Shown here one piece after another: positions 44,101 to 56,400 of a DNA stretch of 64,000 bases. The DNA is taken from assembly GCA_949126835.1 (NCBI GenBank), contig OX421494.1:22776196-22840195 (forward strand), written 5' to 3'. The notes beneath the pieces were generated by a model. It was not told where the DNA came from and did no database searches. It was given only the letters and a program-made list of their open reading frames with translations. Both the position numbers and the translations under genes were made by a program. How positions within the stretch are numbered: the first letter of the stretch is position 1; each line of letters opens with the position of its first letter. The DNA comes from Anisus vortex. Its lineage: Eukaryota; Mollusca; Gastropoda; Planorbidae.

Positions 44101-47100
44101 TCGTTCTACACCTGAAATTATTTATCGATATCAAGCCATTTATAATTGGTTATCACTTTCTAAGTAATAGGAAAGTAAAGAATTTATATTTGAAACAAAA
44201 GCATATACAAAATATGGTAAAATGTATTTCTGTACATTATATTAAATTATAGTCAACGTTATTTTTTAAAATACGAGGGCCGCATTTAAATGCCAACCAA
44301 TAAAAGAAATCGGACTGGGGGCGGGGGGTGGGGGCATCTTATTTCGTTATGGTAGGCCTACTTTCGATGTAAAATGGTTCCGCTCTTATTCAAATTGACA
44401 ATACTGTGAGGAATATTGAAATAGGAGCGACTTTTGTAAAAAAAAAAGACTGTTGCGTAAGCGATTTAATCTACAGCTTTACGCACATGTATTAAGTTTT
44501 AGCTTTATAGTATGACTGTTATTGGGTCAATTAGCCTTCCTAAGATTTGCCAGAAACATACAAACGTGAAGTTATAAAATACAAAACAAATCATTAATGT
44601 TGTTTACACTTATTTGAAAACTCTTTACATAGATCTATTTTTATTTACTCCTGGTTAAATAATTCCAGGTTAGGCATCAGCAATTGCTCGCGCTTCCTAG
44701 ACATATTTTGTGTCTGCGCTGAACATTCCAATTCACATAAATAAGATATTGCATACGCCAGCTAAATGTTCACGACTGGCTCAAATCATGGTACTGATTA
44801 TTTAGTGAAATCCAGAAACTTCAAGTTGAAAAAAACTACAACTTAACTGACAATATCAAATCTCATAATCTTGGAGCACGCTTATAATTTCTCATGAAAC
44901 TCCATTTGGGAATTATTGATGAAAATAAATATTTCAACCTTGTCTAGGATATCAACTATGAATCTATACAAGACCTACATTATTTTGATGCTGTATTTGA
45001 CGAAGTTTGCCGACTGTATCCAACAGCTTCTTTGTAAGTTATGTAATGTTAGTTCCATTTAAAATTAACCAATTTTATCGTCATGTGTATTTATAAAGAA
45101 CAGAAGCCTCTAGTAATGAAATTGTATTTCCTTTCAAAATTAACAAACTATGTGGACATGAAGGCCTGTATTTGTGGACATATCTTTTGATAAAGAACAG
45201 AAGCCTCTAGTAATGAAATTGTATTTCCTCTCAAAATTAACAAACTATGTGGACATGTAGGCCTGTATTTGTGGACATATCTTTTGATAAAGAACAGAAG
45301 CCTCTAGTAATGAAATTGTATTTCCTTTCAAAATTAACAAACTATGTGGACATGTAGGCCTGTATTTGTGGACATATCTTTTGATAAAGAACAGAAGCCT
45401 CTAGTTAGATCCTTTTTAAAATGTACAAATGTTGTAGTCGTGTCCATTTATAGAGAATAGAAGAAACTGTAAACAAACGTTTGTTAATAATGTTTAGCCC
45501 TAATTACTGTTTTGTAAATTTGCGCTAAACCAAACAATGAGTAGCAATGCAAGAGAGACACAAGCCTATTACAATATCCAAAGAATCTTTTAGTTGATGA
45601 TGTTCATTTATTTATATAGATTGCCTCTCCATGCGCATGCTTAGTGCGCTTGAAAAAAGTAAAGTGCCCGTCGGACAAAATTGATCATAGGGCGCTCACC
45701 AGTTTCAGTGGCCACGGTATACTAGGGCAGGGTTCGGCAAACTAAGGTCCGCGTGCCAAACTTGGCACGCAGAGCGATTTTCAATGGCACGCTAGAGACC
45801 TCCAAGATGTGTTTTTTTTTTATTGATAACAAGACAATATTTTCCGGTTCTGAATGAGGAAAAATGACTGTGGAAGTTGATGTTTCTGAATGACATAGCG
45901 ACACATTTCAGTGAGTTGCATTTACAAACATAACGTTTTTTGGCATCACTATTGAATCAAATGTGGAAACGTTTTTTTAGATAATTTACCCGTTTTATTT
46001 GAACTATTTCTAATGTGTTTCTTTTTTTTTCTTTTATAAAAAAATAATGGCTTTTACAATTCATAACTTTGACATGATCAAACGGTAAAAAGTATTTGAA
46101 AGTTATATAAATATTATTAGACGAAAGAATTTATATGTATATTTTCAAATATGACATTAACTACCCAGTTTGTATGATTACTAATTATCTATACCACTTA
46201 ATGATAGTATTCCACAATTGCTAAAAGATTAAACATATTAAAGGTAAATAACATTTGCAAGGTGTTAAATCCTGATCTTGACTACCAAATGATAAAGATG
46301 AGACAATAATTACCATAAATGTGAATGTTTAGTAATAAAATAGTGTATTTAATATAAATGTAAATAAAGAGGATGATAATAACAAACAAGTTAATTTTGT
46401 ATTAAATATAAAACGCCTTAACGATTTTCTCTATAAATAATGGATGACAATAACAAACACGTTAATTTTGTATTAAATATAAAACGCCTTAACGATTTTC
46501 TCTATAAATAATCTCTTTGCTTTTGACCATGCTTGGTCTTGCTACGGAGTTAAAATAATTTTCCTATAAAAATAACTTTTAAAATGTAGGCCTATAATAG
46601 AGCAGGTTGACTTTTAGGCTGTTGGCACGCTGAATGGTTAAGAAATCCTACTTTGGCACACTTTTAGCTAAAGGTTGCCGTGTGGCCAGCACAATGCTCA
46701 GCCGTCTTTACTTTACCCCAACTAATGTCAAGTAACCTTCAGAGCTGGGTAGATCCAGGGAGACATTCGAGTACAGGGAAAAATAACCTAGCTTTCACCA
46801 GGAGTCGAACTCAGGTCCAGTCGAACGTGCAGCCGCTCACCAACCATGCCCCATTATTGGACTTAATTTCCACCCAATAAATATGGATTTTATCCCAACG
46901 TTATTGAAGGATTTTTTACAACATTTTTCAAACAAGTGGTCTATATACCTAACCTCTCTTTTGCTTTTTTCCTGGTATATCATTTATTGAAAACATTTTT
47001 GTTGTGTACTTGAAGTATTGTGACAAGACAAGCTGCAGAAGACAGACAATATGGCAAGGTAAAAATCCCTGCCGGCATGAACATTCTGGCCAACGTATGG

Positions 47101-48468
47101 GCACTACATAGAGACCCCGAGTACTGGCCAGAACCGGACAACTTCAACCCTGACAGGTATATTACATGATGTCCTTTTTTTGAATTTACATAAACATGAG
47201 TTCATTAATCTTATTGTTCAATCTCTATCTTGTATCTTGCTATAATCTTGCTATAATCAAACGTTTTAGGGCTAAAAACGAACAAAATAAATTTGCACTG
47301 GTTAGTCGAATTGATGTTAGATTTTAAGTTTAAGTAATGGTTTCTCGTTTTCTTATGAGACCTTCAAAGTAAATAATAAAATCATAAGTATTAAATAAGT
47401 GCAGTAAGTGTCCACTTTAAACACGTTTCTGTGGCCACGATATACAATTTGATTGTGTGGCCACCACAATGGGGGGGGGGCATCCATATATTACGTGCGC
47501 ATTGGGGGAAGGGTTGATTTAGGAGATTTTGCTTATGGAGGTGTACTGGGTAGGGGACTGGACTGAATGTCAACCTTATGCAAAGGTTTATATATAGCCT
47601 ACGTAACAATAAAAAAAAATCGCTTAGGCAGACAGCAGATTAAAATCACACTTTCTTACAGGCTGGCAAACGGTTACTAGAATTGTTCACTCGTTTGTAC
47701 TCGTTTAACAAATGGCTGCAAACTACATTCGAAACAGACCGATTTATAATATTGGAAAAGGTTGCCGTTGAAAGGGAGATAATTTTGTAAAACCTATCGC
47801 TGTTTTGGGATTTAAGCAGTTATGGGTCTTTTCTAGCAACGTTTTTAAATTTTCGACTCAAATGGTTAATATTATATTTAATTATTGAACGTATCACAAA
47901 TCACTTTTATATTTTTTTTTGTTTGTTGTCCTAAAGATTCCTAGAAGAGCCACATAGCAAGAACTCCACCTTCACGTTTTTACCATTCGGTGCTGGGCCT
48001 AGGCACTGTATTGGAATGAGATTCGCCACCATTGAAGCCAAAGTGACTATTGTCAAAGTCATACAAAATTTTCTTATAGAGATGGTAGAAAACGAGCAGG
48101 TGAGATCAAAGCTTTTACAATTTTCTTCTTACGCTCTTTGTTTTTTCAATCTTAGTGAATCGCAATCATTGATTCAATATTATCTACCTTCCCGAATGGC
48201 ATTCATGACATGGAATGGGCTGCCCGGGCTAGTCAGAAAGTTAATAATGTAACATTCTTTGAAACCCTAATTAAAGTGTAAATCATATACATTTTATCTG
48301 TTGTAAGTTAGAATACATGATTTCATTTTCTTTCTTCCAAAAAAAATATTTTTATAGGAAAAGCTGGAGCTATTTTCTAGAGGCGCCATTGTCCCCAAAG
48401 ACTGTGTCAATGTCAAATTGACACACAGACAGACAAGTTCAAGAAGAAGGACAGTAAGACACTGCTAA
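38176..48468 (+). CDS. Cytochrome P450, clan 3 type, complete 12-exon gene
   Basis: A haem-thiolate monooxygenase of the endoplasmic reticulum membrane; substrate unknown. Exons: 38176-38231, 38375-38471, 39236-39385, 41404-41517, 41989-42077, 42348-42496, 43085-43212, 43590-43826, 44948-45033, 47016-47156, 47937-48099, 48358-48468. All junctions have AG/GT and agree in phase; the product is 506 residues, normal for the family. Residues 1-18 form the membrane anchor (MFLELVSVAVVVSLAALI); GPKP 35-38 is the hinge; W121..R125 is the C-helix; AGYETT 304-309 is the I-helix oxygen site; EVCR 359-362 is ExxR; FNPDRF 412-417 is the PERF region; FGAGPRHCIG 433-442 has haem ligand Cys440. The CYP3/CYP5-like wording suggests clan 3; the subfamily cannot be named by eye. 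An in-frame start further upstream (38080) is less likely because it would precede the anchor with a polar stretch. Confidence 0.95.
38895..39025. repeat. About 41-bp degenerate tandem repeat, 3 copies
   Basis: TTACTTTTGA..AATG and TTGATGTAGCTGTATAAA recur three times with substitutions, in P450 intron 2. Confidence 0.8.
39932..40755 (+). mobile_element. 5'-truncated LINE with 13-bp target duplication
   Basis: Flanked by perfect TATCATGTCAGTG copies at 39919-39931 and 40756-40768. An open frame of 141 codons (39945-40370) reads FTYLGSTISQSLHIDDEVNF and LLYACETWTVY, the C-terminal part of a non-LTR retrotransposon ORF2. After frameshifts it continues with GIDPNNWESLAGGRSSW and a terminal zinc-finger-like ISHLRIH. 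The family is of the same broad type as the LINE at 53743. It lies in P450 intron 3, in sense orientation. Confidence 0.9.
41680..41735. repeat. GATA-rich microsatellite
   Basis: Imperfect (ATAGATAG)n in P450 intron 4. Confidence 0.8.
42770..42895 (-). repeat. SINE family 1 fragment
   Basis: Shares the GTGTGGCCGACACAACGCC..TTTACTTACCCC block with the family. The tRNA head is not recognised. P450 intron 6. Confidence 0.5.
43285..43540. repeat. 44-bp minisatellite, about 5-6 copies
   Basis: AGATAGAAAGTAACAAACAT then TAATGTTATGTG and TTAAGGAAATAC, nearly identical copies. P450 intron 7. Confidence 0.95.
43590..43826 (+). CDS. P450 I-helix exon
   Basis: 79 codons, phase 0 on both sides. Contains SMTFLLAGYETTSAVLSYF, the oxygen-activating threonine motif. 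It is the largest exon of the gene. Confidence 0.95.
45095..45410. repeat. 97-bp tandem repeat, 3 and a fraction copies
   Basis: AAAGAACAGAAGCCTCTAGT starts at 45095, 45192, 45289 and 45386, exactly 97 bp apart. Copies differ at only a few bases. P450 intron 9. Confidence 0.95.
45727..46680 (+). mobile_element. hAT element, family shared with 53430-57207
   Basis: It starts CAGGGTTCGGCAAAC and ends AAAGGTTGCCG, incomplete at the right. The 45747-45806 stretch matches the complement of 57125-57185. The words FLNDIATHFSELHLQ near 45880-45930 are a relic of a ZBED5/SCAND3-like hAT transposase. A 71-bp duplication at 46371-46512 lies inside. It is dead, and younger than the SINE it interrupts. 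Confidence 0.75.
46371..46512. repeat. 71-bp tandem duplication
   Basis: GATGATAATAACAAACAAGT to CTATAAATAAT occurs twice in succession inside the hAT element. Confidence 0.9.
47405..47472 (-). repeat. SINE family 1 tail fragment
   Basis: GTTTCTGTGGCCACGATATA and GTGTGGCCACCACAATG match the family tail. It is followed by a poly-G run at 47471-47480. P450 intron 10. Confidence 0.55.
47937..48099 (+). CDS. P450 haem-binding exon
   Basis: Encodes TFLPFGAGPRHCIGMRFA with the cysteine haem ligand. The exon ends at CAG before GTGAGA. Confidence 0.96.
48175..48285 (+). mobile_element. LINE C-terminal fragment
   Basis: Plus strand YLPSRMAFMTWNGLPGLV, then TFFETLIKV in a shifted frame, corresponding to the FFPSGIRAWNGLP end of the LINE at 14459. 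It lies in the last P450 intron. Confidence 0.7.
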
Positions 48469-48960
48469 GTCTTACAGTTGATGATAACTCTAAATCTGAC
48501 AGTCTATGATAAGACTCTGCGTCCTGTGTTATTGAAACTTTGTTTACGCTGCAAGTCTCGCTATAATTTCCCACGTGCGATATCAATACCCGGGCATTTT
48601 TTTCATTGACGGGTTTGACTGACTGGTGAACTCATGAAAATCCTGAGAAATAATGACGGTGAGAATCTATGACGTGAATTTAAAGACTCTGAAATTGTCT
48701 CCCTGAAACTGAATTACCCGTCAACGTTAAATTAATCAAAAATCTCATTGAACAGCTTGGCTTTACTAACAGGTGTTAGATTTGTGTTCATATTGTCACC
48801 ACTAAGTGTTCACTTTACCCAATACTTGAATATCTATTCTTGTTTTTTTATTTTTTTTATACGTAAACATTCATCTAAGATCATTTAAAGTAAATAAGTT
48901 ATAGTGCAATTAATATTTTTTGTTTTGTTTTTAAGTTAACAACGTAAATTATTTTTTTTA

Positions 48961-48966
48961 AATAAA
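48961..48966 (+). terminator. Candidate P450 polyadenylation signal
   Basis: AATAAA, repeated in an AAATAAATAAAT run about 490 bp after the stop; another lies near 49029. AT-richness makes chance matches likely. Confidence 0.35.
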
Positions 48967-48969
48967 TAA

Positions 48970-51545
48970 ATAATGTACAACATTTCTCACGTAGCTGTTT
49001 CTAAATTTGTTATTGTTTCAACTATTAAAATAAATTAAAACCAAATTTATTTTTTGTCCAATATGTTTATTTTTTTCTTCAACCAGTTTGGTGGAAACTT
49101 AATTAATGAACACATTAAATAGGCCTACACACACTCTATCTTTCTATTTTGTTCGTCAATAATGTTAGAATACAGTAGAATAGTATCAGGATTGATTTAA
49201 CACTGCCAACAACTTGTGTATGAATCATGACTACAATATCATGTTCAAAATACAAGCTATGAATACTGTTAAAGCTTCTCCCCATAAAACTACACCATAA
49301 AACTGTCCTAGTACTTACTTCTTGCATGCTATACAGGTGTAGTAATTTCTTGCATGCAAGGTATACAGGTGTAGTTAGAGGGTACATCGGTCTATTAAAA
49401 CCACAAACAGGTAGCAGAAAAGTTCTTGCATCTGCAGGAGGCCAGTGCTTGTTTTTGCACTAAAGCACCAAGCAGTTTTGAAGAATAGATGCATTCCGCA
49501 TGTCGATTTTCATTTCAAGTGCAAAATTTCAACGTTAAACAAAATAAAAATTCAGTTATTTTCATACCGAGAAAAAGCAATTTATTTACATAGACATATT
49601 AGGCATGTCTACTTCATTAATATATATATAGCAAAACAAATCAACTTTAACATTTCTCAGAAATATGTACATAATTAACGATATAAAGTGAAGCCAAGGT
49701 TAAGGACAAAAAAATGTAACGATGGGATCATGTTGAAAGTTGAATACCACACACTCACACCGACACTCGTGCTGCTTCACTTTCTTGTATTAAACTCAAG
49801 GTACTCAGTAATCTACCCAACTCAGGCCAGATCAACTCAAGACTTGGGGAAGGTTATTTTTTTTTTATCTGGCCTACATACAGTTTCATTCTAGAACATA
49901 TGGACTAGAAAATACCACTTACTAAGTTTAAAATTTGATAGGGGAAAAAATGGTGTGGCACAATTTTGTTTGGAATTTCAGAAATGTTCCACCTGTCTCC
50001 TCTTTCTGATCTCAAGTTTGCATTCTCGTTGAAACCTCTTCGAAGCTTAATTGAAGCTGTCCAACAAAACTGAGTCATTCTGGGAATGTCGACTTACTGG
50101 TTTGAATTTGACCACACTTGTTACGTTTACCTGTTAATATGTAAAGGATGTAATTCAAGATATTCACAGTTTCTGTAAAACTGTAGCCATAACCTGAGAC
50201 TACTTGTAGAGTATCAGTAGGCCTATAAGCCAATTCCAGAATAGTGTCAAAAGAAAATAAACAAGTGTAGTAATAAACTGAGAACACTTGTGGAGTAATC
50301 TGAATATATGTATAAGCCAATTCAAGAATAGTGCCAATAGGAAAAAAAACGCTTTCCAGATGTAAATTCAGTTCATATGATTGTAAATGATTTACAAAAA
50401 CTCCTCCATAGAAGACTAATGATTCCTACCCAATTTTGAATATTTTGATAGAAATTTGTACCAATGTCAAGTTGTCTGATCTATGTATGTTTTATGATTT
50501 ATGGGGCATTCAGATTGTTACGTAATGTATGCAAAGTAAAGACAATGTCTGTGTTTTAGTTCAAAGCAATACATAAATGAATAACTGCCTACAATATGTG
50601 AAATAAATTGAATGAACACTTGACATAAGCTACAAGATGTCTACTGATAAGTCTATAGTCTATATGCATGTACCTTATGATGTTTGGTGATACAATAGTT
50701 GGTATAGATGAACTTCATTTAGTATTATAAATAGTCTCAAACAATGAAACGTGTTAACTAATAAACATACCCCCCCCCCCCCCCTTGAACTTAATTTGTG
50801 TTCTGGTATATAAGTACAGCAACTCCTGTTGATAGAAGTGTAGTAATGGATGCTGGAAATGTTAGTCTAATGACCGTAACACAATTTTTTTGTTTCACAT
50901 ACGTTTTATTATGTAGAAAAATTGCTCAGCGACTTCTAAAAAGGTAAATAAACTAAGGGTATAACAGACCACACCAAGATGTGTTTGTATTGCCAAGTCT
51001 ACCAATAACACCCACTCAGATTAGCACAGAAAATAATGAATTGTTGTACTTTAAAACTTTCTTTGAAGGCGGGAAGATTCTCAAGGAAAACATAACAAAC
51101 ACACAGTCCACGTATAACAGCAGTATACCTAGAGTTAGTTTCTCATTATAACGTCTATTGTATTATTGAACAAAAGTTTACGAGTGTAAATATGAAGGTG
51201 AAGTGGAGCTGTTGGGTTGGAAAGGCAATTGAAAACCAATAAAACTTAGAAACTCAACCTTTTTTTTTCTCAATTTGGCTTTAGTTCTCAGTTTTCTTTT
51301 CGATAAGTAGTTCATTAACTAATGTAATTAAACTATTACGGTTTATACTTTGAACTACAAAGACATAAAAATAAAAAGATTATGGCAGTAAAAAAATCAA
51401 TAACAGTAAAAAAAAATACGGAGTCCTGAGTCGCTTGGGCCATTAGACATTAAAAAACACTTTACTTTTTCCATAATATATGCAAGCATAACATCAATTA
51501 ATAAGTTCTCTTTGCTCTCGAATGGCGTTAATAGCGGATAAAATA
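48970..51545. other. Downstream of P450, no gene recognised
   Basis: AT-rich DNA with short ORFs without motifs, a pure C run at 50771-50783 and a near-duplicate pair of phrases at 50215-50340 (..AGCCAATTC..AGAATAGTG..). Nothing coding is supported. Confidence 0.6.
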
Positions 51546-51800
51546 GTAAAGTACCCTTCGGAGCAAACTGATCATAGGGCTGATGAAGCAGCGTTCATCA
51601 GTTTCTGTGGCCACGGCATACTAGGGGATGTGTAACCAGCACAATGCCCAGCCGCCTTTACTTTACCCTAACTAATGTCAGGTACCCATCAGAGCTGGGT
51701 ACACTCAGGGACACCCTCAAGTCTTGGGAAAAATCCTGGCTCCACAAGGATCGTCGGATCGCCAGTCGAACGCGCTGCCGCTCGGCTGCCGTACCCCATT
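51546..51800 (-). repeat. tRNA-derived SINE, family 1, most intact copy (d)
   Basis: On the minus strand: GGCAGCCGAGCGGCAGCGCG (A-box-like), GTTCGACTGGCGATCC, a B-box region before AGGATTTTTCCC, then AGTGTACCCAGCTCTGATGG and a tail GCCGTGGCCACAGAAACTGA ending GGGTACTTTACT. It has the longest continuous match to all other copies. Confidence 0.85.
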
Positions 51801-52616
51801 AGCGGATAAAATGGGTTACCTGAATTAAGTCAGGAAAAATCAACAACGAAACAACACAAAAAATAATTAGCATGACTAGATGCGTTTAAACCACGGATAA
51901 GTCTAAGAGCTTCTGAGCAGGTAGTGCTGTTCTTTCTTTATAGAATATAATATACAATATGCACATAGTATTGACGATACTCAGCATGTCGTGAGGCTTT
52001 ATGAAACTACAAAGTGCATCTTTTTTTATTATCGGTCCAGTCTAAATTTAAAAACATACAACAACACTTACACTTTTACTTTTATCTTGACGCTTAAATT
52101 AGAAAACAATAAAAAAAAACACAACAACAACAAACAGACAAAAAAAAAGTGAATTAAAAAAAACTACTTTGTGTAAGTGTTATATACAGACAGACGAGAC
52201 GAAAACAAAATCAAGAACACGAAAATTAAATTAGGCGTTTCCCAATAAACTCAAGAGAGCTACTGAAGAAATATCCATGTGATACAGAGATGAGTAGTGC
52301 AATATAAATCAAACATGCATGTGGTGGGGTGAGTAGTGGTACACAGGAAAAGGTCTCTACCTACATTGCTGCAATGAGTGCAGGGACTTGAGCGTGAAAG
52401 TTCAGGATTATTTTGACAAGAGCCCAAAACATAAGGAACAATTTTTCTAGTCTCTGGGATTGCTGGAGATATTTCTTGTTCCCTGAGAATTTCTTTTTTT
52501 TTTGTCTTTATCTAAGCCACCAACGGGGCTAACCCATTCTTGATGGATAAAATTAGCCCGTTGTCTAGTTCTTCTCCTACAACCTACCGCTCCATACTGT
52601 CTTCCTTACTCTCTTA

Positions 52617-52650
<34 letters not shown>

Positions 52651-53429
52651 CTCACAATCCCTACCTCTCTTTCTCTCACACACACAATCTCTACCTCTTT
52701 TTCTCGCACACACACAATCTGTCTCTCTCTTTCTCTCTGTCTTTCACTCACGCACACTCTCTCTTACTATTTATCTCTTCTCTCGTTATCTCTCTAGTAC
52801 AATTTATAAAAAAAAAGTGTTTGAAGTTACTATTAGAAGAGAGACTTAAACACACATAAGAGCATAAGGAGTTGTGAAAAAAACCTCAGGTATTTCAAAG
52901 ATCTGTTTTAGTTACAGTGATGAAGGTATAGGATAAAATTGAGTTAAGAGTTTTACAAATTTATATCACTATATCATGCAGACTAATTTCTCCTTTTCAA
53001 TCTGAATTGCTTACCCACCCCCCCTTTTTCTCTCCCTCCCAATGAGTCTATTGTAAACATTAAGAAAGAAAAATTGTTTAAATAACAAGTCCCCTCTGGC
53101 GGTGGACAGATCTTTGCAATAGTTGGCTAAATGATCACATTAGAAACTGTTACAATGTAAGATTCCAGTTGGAAGTGAAGGAATTCAAATAACTTTACTT
53201 CTAGCTAGTTATTTATGGGTTTAGTCTAAAATTATGTATTTATCATGTCAGTAGATATAAATGTTGAATGTTGCGTTTAGAGTTTGGCCTGGCTGGTTCT
53301 ATTGTAGCATGTTCTAGCCTAACGTATTTTTTTAATGACTAGGTCGGTATTTGTAATCCTGAATTTTGCCAAACAGTAATATTTTACGTCTTATATAGCA
53401 CTGATATCAAACCGATCCTTTAGTCACAC
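51801..53429. other. No gene; CT-rich microsatellite region
   Basis: Contains the (CT)n and CACACA run at 52612-52795, whose ORF (52540-52797) is low-complexity Ser/Leu and not a gene. The remainder is unremarkable. Confidence 0.7.
52612..52795. repeat. Compound (CT)n/(CA)n microsatellite
   Basis: CTCTCT runs interrupted by CACACACACA and TATCTC words. Confidence 0.95.
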
Positions 53430-56400
53430 TGGGGTCGGCAACCTTTTGCTTATAGTGTGCCAAACTATGATATTTAAATCATTCAGCGTGCCAACAGCGA
53501 GAAAGTCAAACTGCTCAACTATATTATTTTTAAAAGACAATTTATTTAGTGCCGTAGCATGGACCAAGACCAAAAGAAAAGGAGCGTAATAGAGGAAATC
53601 ATTAAAGCGTTTTATATGTAATAATACATTAACCTGTTATTATCATCTTTTTTTATAAAAATCCATTTATAGCTAATACACAATTTCATTACTCAACTTG
53701 TACATTTATGGTTATTAACATTTGAATATTAGTTGTCAAGATGTATATGGCATCCTTCCATCCTCAAGGGACGATGGCGCAGTCTCCTTTCTCTCTGCCT
53801 CTCGCCTTTCTCCTGGCTCGTTTCTCTTCGCTTCTTTCTGTGAGGGTGGCTTCTGCAGCTTGAGTGCCCTCGCGCACCTTGGACCGCCAGGAGGTGCGTT
53901 CCCCAGCATGGCTCTCCCACGTGTTGGGCTCAATGCGTGCCAGTAATAAGTCTTTCTTGCAGACGTCTTTGAACCGCAGGCAAGGGCGACCCCTCTTTCT
54001 TGTACCGGCTGCCAGCTCTCCATACATTAGGGCTCTTGGGATGCGCTCCGCACCCATCCTGTGGACATGGCCTATCCATCGCAGGCGCCTTCACTCAGGA
54101 TTAAGTTTATGCTCAGCATATGGCTTCTCCTGAGCACCTCCACATTTGTGACTCTTTCCTGCCATTTGATGTGGAGTATCCTGCGCAGGCATCGCAAAGA
54201 AAGCTATTGAGCTGCTTAATTTGCTTAGCGTATGTAGCCCAGGTCTCGCTTCCATAGAGAAGTGTGCTTAGCACACAGGCCTGGTAGACAGATATTTTTG
54301 TCCTATCACTGAGTTGAGCATTATCCCATACTCTTTGGTTGAGCCTTGCCATTAAAGATACTGCCTTGCCGATTCTGATTTGTATTTCTTTTTCCAGGGA
54401 CAGTGAGCTTGAAATGTTGCTGCCAAGGTATGTGTAGTCCTCTACAACATCCAGAGTGTTTCCCTCAATTGAGATTGCTGGGAGGCATTCTGTACCTTGC
54501 CTCATAATATTGGTCTTTTTTAGGCTTATTGTTAGGCCGAATTCTTTGCACGCCTCCGAGAATCTACTGACCAGTTGCTGGAGCCCTTACTCTGTATGTG
54601 AAACAAGAGCTGCATCATCAGCGAATAGCAATTCTCTGATTAATACTGTTTCCACTTTGCTCTTTGCCCGGAGCCGGGCTATGTTATAGAGATTTCCATC
54701 GGCCCTAGTATGGATGTTCACGCCCTCGGAGCAGTTCTCAAAAGCATATCGGAGGAGTACTGAGAAGAAGATACCCAAGAGTGTTGGTGCCAGGACGCAG
54801 CCCTGTTTAACCCCGCTACACACTGGGAATGGTTCTGATGAGGCGCCGTCGAAGAGAACTGTGCTGTGCATGTTGTTATGGAAAGCCTCAATAATACTTA
54901 GTAGCCGGGGCGGACATCCAATCTTTTTCAGTATGCTAAAGAGTCCAGTGCGGCTAACTAGGTCAAATGCCTTAGTCAAGTCAATGTATGCAATGAAGAG
55001 GACCTTCTGCTGTTCCCGGCATTTTTCTTGTAACTGGCGCAGTGAAAAAAACATATCCATAGTTGACCGGCCAGCCCGAAAGCCGCATTGGGATTCTGGG
55101 TAGACGTTTTGTGCCAGAGTTTGCAGGCGTGCCAGAACCACTCTTGCAAAGGCCTTTCCCACAATACTGAGTAGTGATATGCCTCGATAGTTGTTACAAT
55201 CGCTACGGTCACCCTTATTTTTGTAGAGGGTTACTATCTTGGCATCCCGCATGTCTTGTGGGATGTGGCCACTTTCCCAACACTCGCAGATGAGGTCGAG
55301 CAGAGGCTTTAGTAATACTGGCTTACCGCACTTGAGGACTTCTGCAGGGATGCCATCGTTTCCTGGAGCCTTTCCACTACTGAGGTGATCAATGGCCTTA
55401 CTGAGCTCCTCTATCGAGGGCAGGGCATCGAGTTGATCCAGCACTGGTAGTGCTGGAACTCTATTTAGGGCGGAGTCAGAGACAACGTTCTGCGTTGCGT
55501 AGAGTTCCAGGTAGTGCTCGGTCCAGCGCTGAAATTGCTTGTCTTGTTCAGTTATCACCTCACCTGTCTTCGACTTGAGTGGAGCTGACTTTGAAATTAG
55601 GGGTCCAGTGGCCTTTTTTATACCTTCATACATTTTTTTTAGCATCTCCTTGATCGGCAGCAGATTTGATACCTATGCACAGATCAACCCAGTATTTGTT
55701 GGCGCAGAAGCGTGCGGTCTTCCGGGCTATGTTCCTGGCATTTCTGAGTTTTTGCAACGCATCAGGTCCTGGGGCAGCTTTGTAGGCCATTAGGGCTTTT
55801 CTCTTTGCCTCCGTCACGGGCTCCATTATCTCCCAGTTGGCTTCAAACCAGTCTGCACTTTTTCTTTCCTTCTTCCCAAGGACGGCGATGGAGGTGTTGT
55901 AAATGGTTTCGCGAAGGTGAAGCCATGTGACATCGATATGTTCTGGCACATTTTTTCCTGGATCATGGGCCTTGGAGACGTCTTTTTGCGAGATAAGGTC
56001 TGTGAGGGCTGAACTAAGCTTGTTATTGAGTCGCTCCCTGATTAGTTGTCAAGATAATATTCTAGTTATAGATGTATATTCTTAATAGTTTAATCTCAGC
56101 ATAACTGAGATTAACGCTAATATATTATTTAAATTCAGAGTTCTAAAGAATATGTATAAAGCATCTAGAGTCAAGGGGGAAGAGACACGTGGTAATGATA
56201 CAAACTTGGTAATTAATGTAATGTTTAAAAATGTACACATAAATTCTTAAGTCATATAATAGTAATATAATTTTCAGCTATCTTTTATACTTTGATCATT
56301 TTAAAGTTATAAATTGTAAGCCATTAACTTTTGTAAAGAAAACAAAAAAGAAACATATTCGAAATATTATGCAAAGAAAATAAATGGATTAATTATCTCC

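Larger units (their letters stand above)
45659..46852 (-). repeat. SINE family 1, copy c, split by a hAT element
   Basis: The tail part 45659-45725 (GTAAAGTGCCCGTCGG.., ..GGCCACGGTATACTAGGG) resumes at 46681 (TGTGGCCAGCACAATGC) and reaches the tRNA head, with an eroded B-box on the minus strand (GAGTTCGACTCC) near 46800. The joined order is that of the intact copy at 51546-51800. Confidence 0.8.

Noticed and set aside
52540..52797. 85-codon Ser/Leu-rich ORF
   Set aside because: Translation of a CT/CA microsatellite.
53722..54133. Four overlapping ORFs on both strands
   Set aside because: Frame shadows of the LINE ORF2 C-terminal region; only the minus-strand RKRGRPCLRF frame fits the family.
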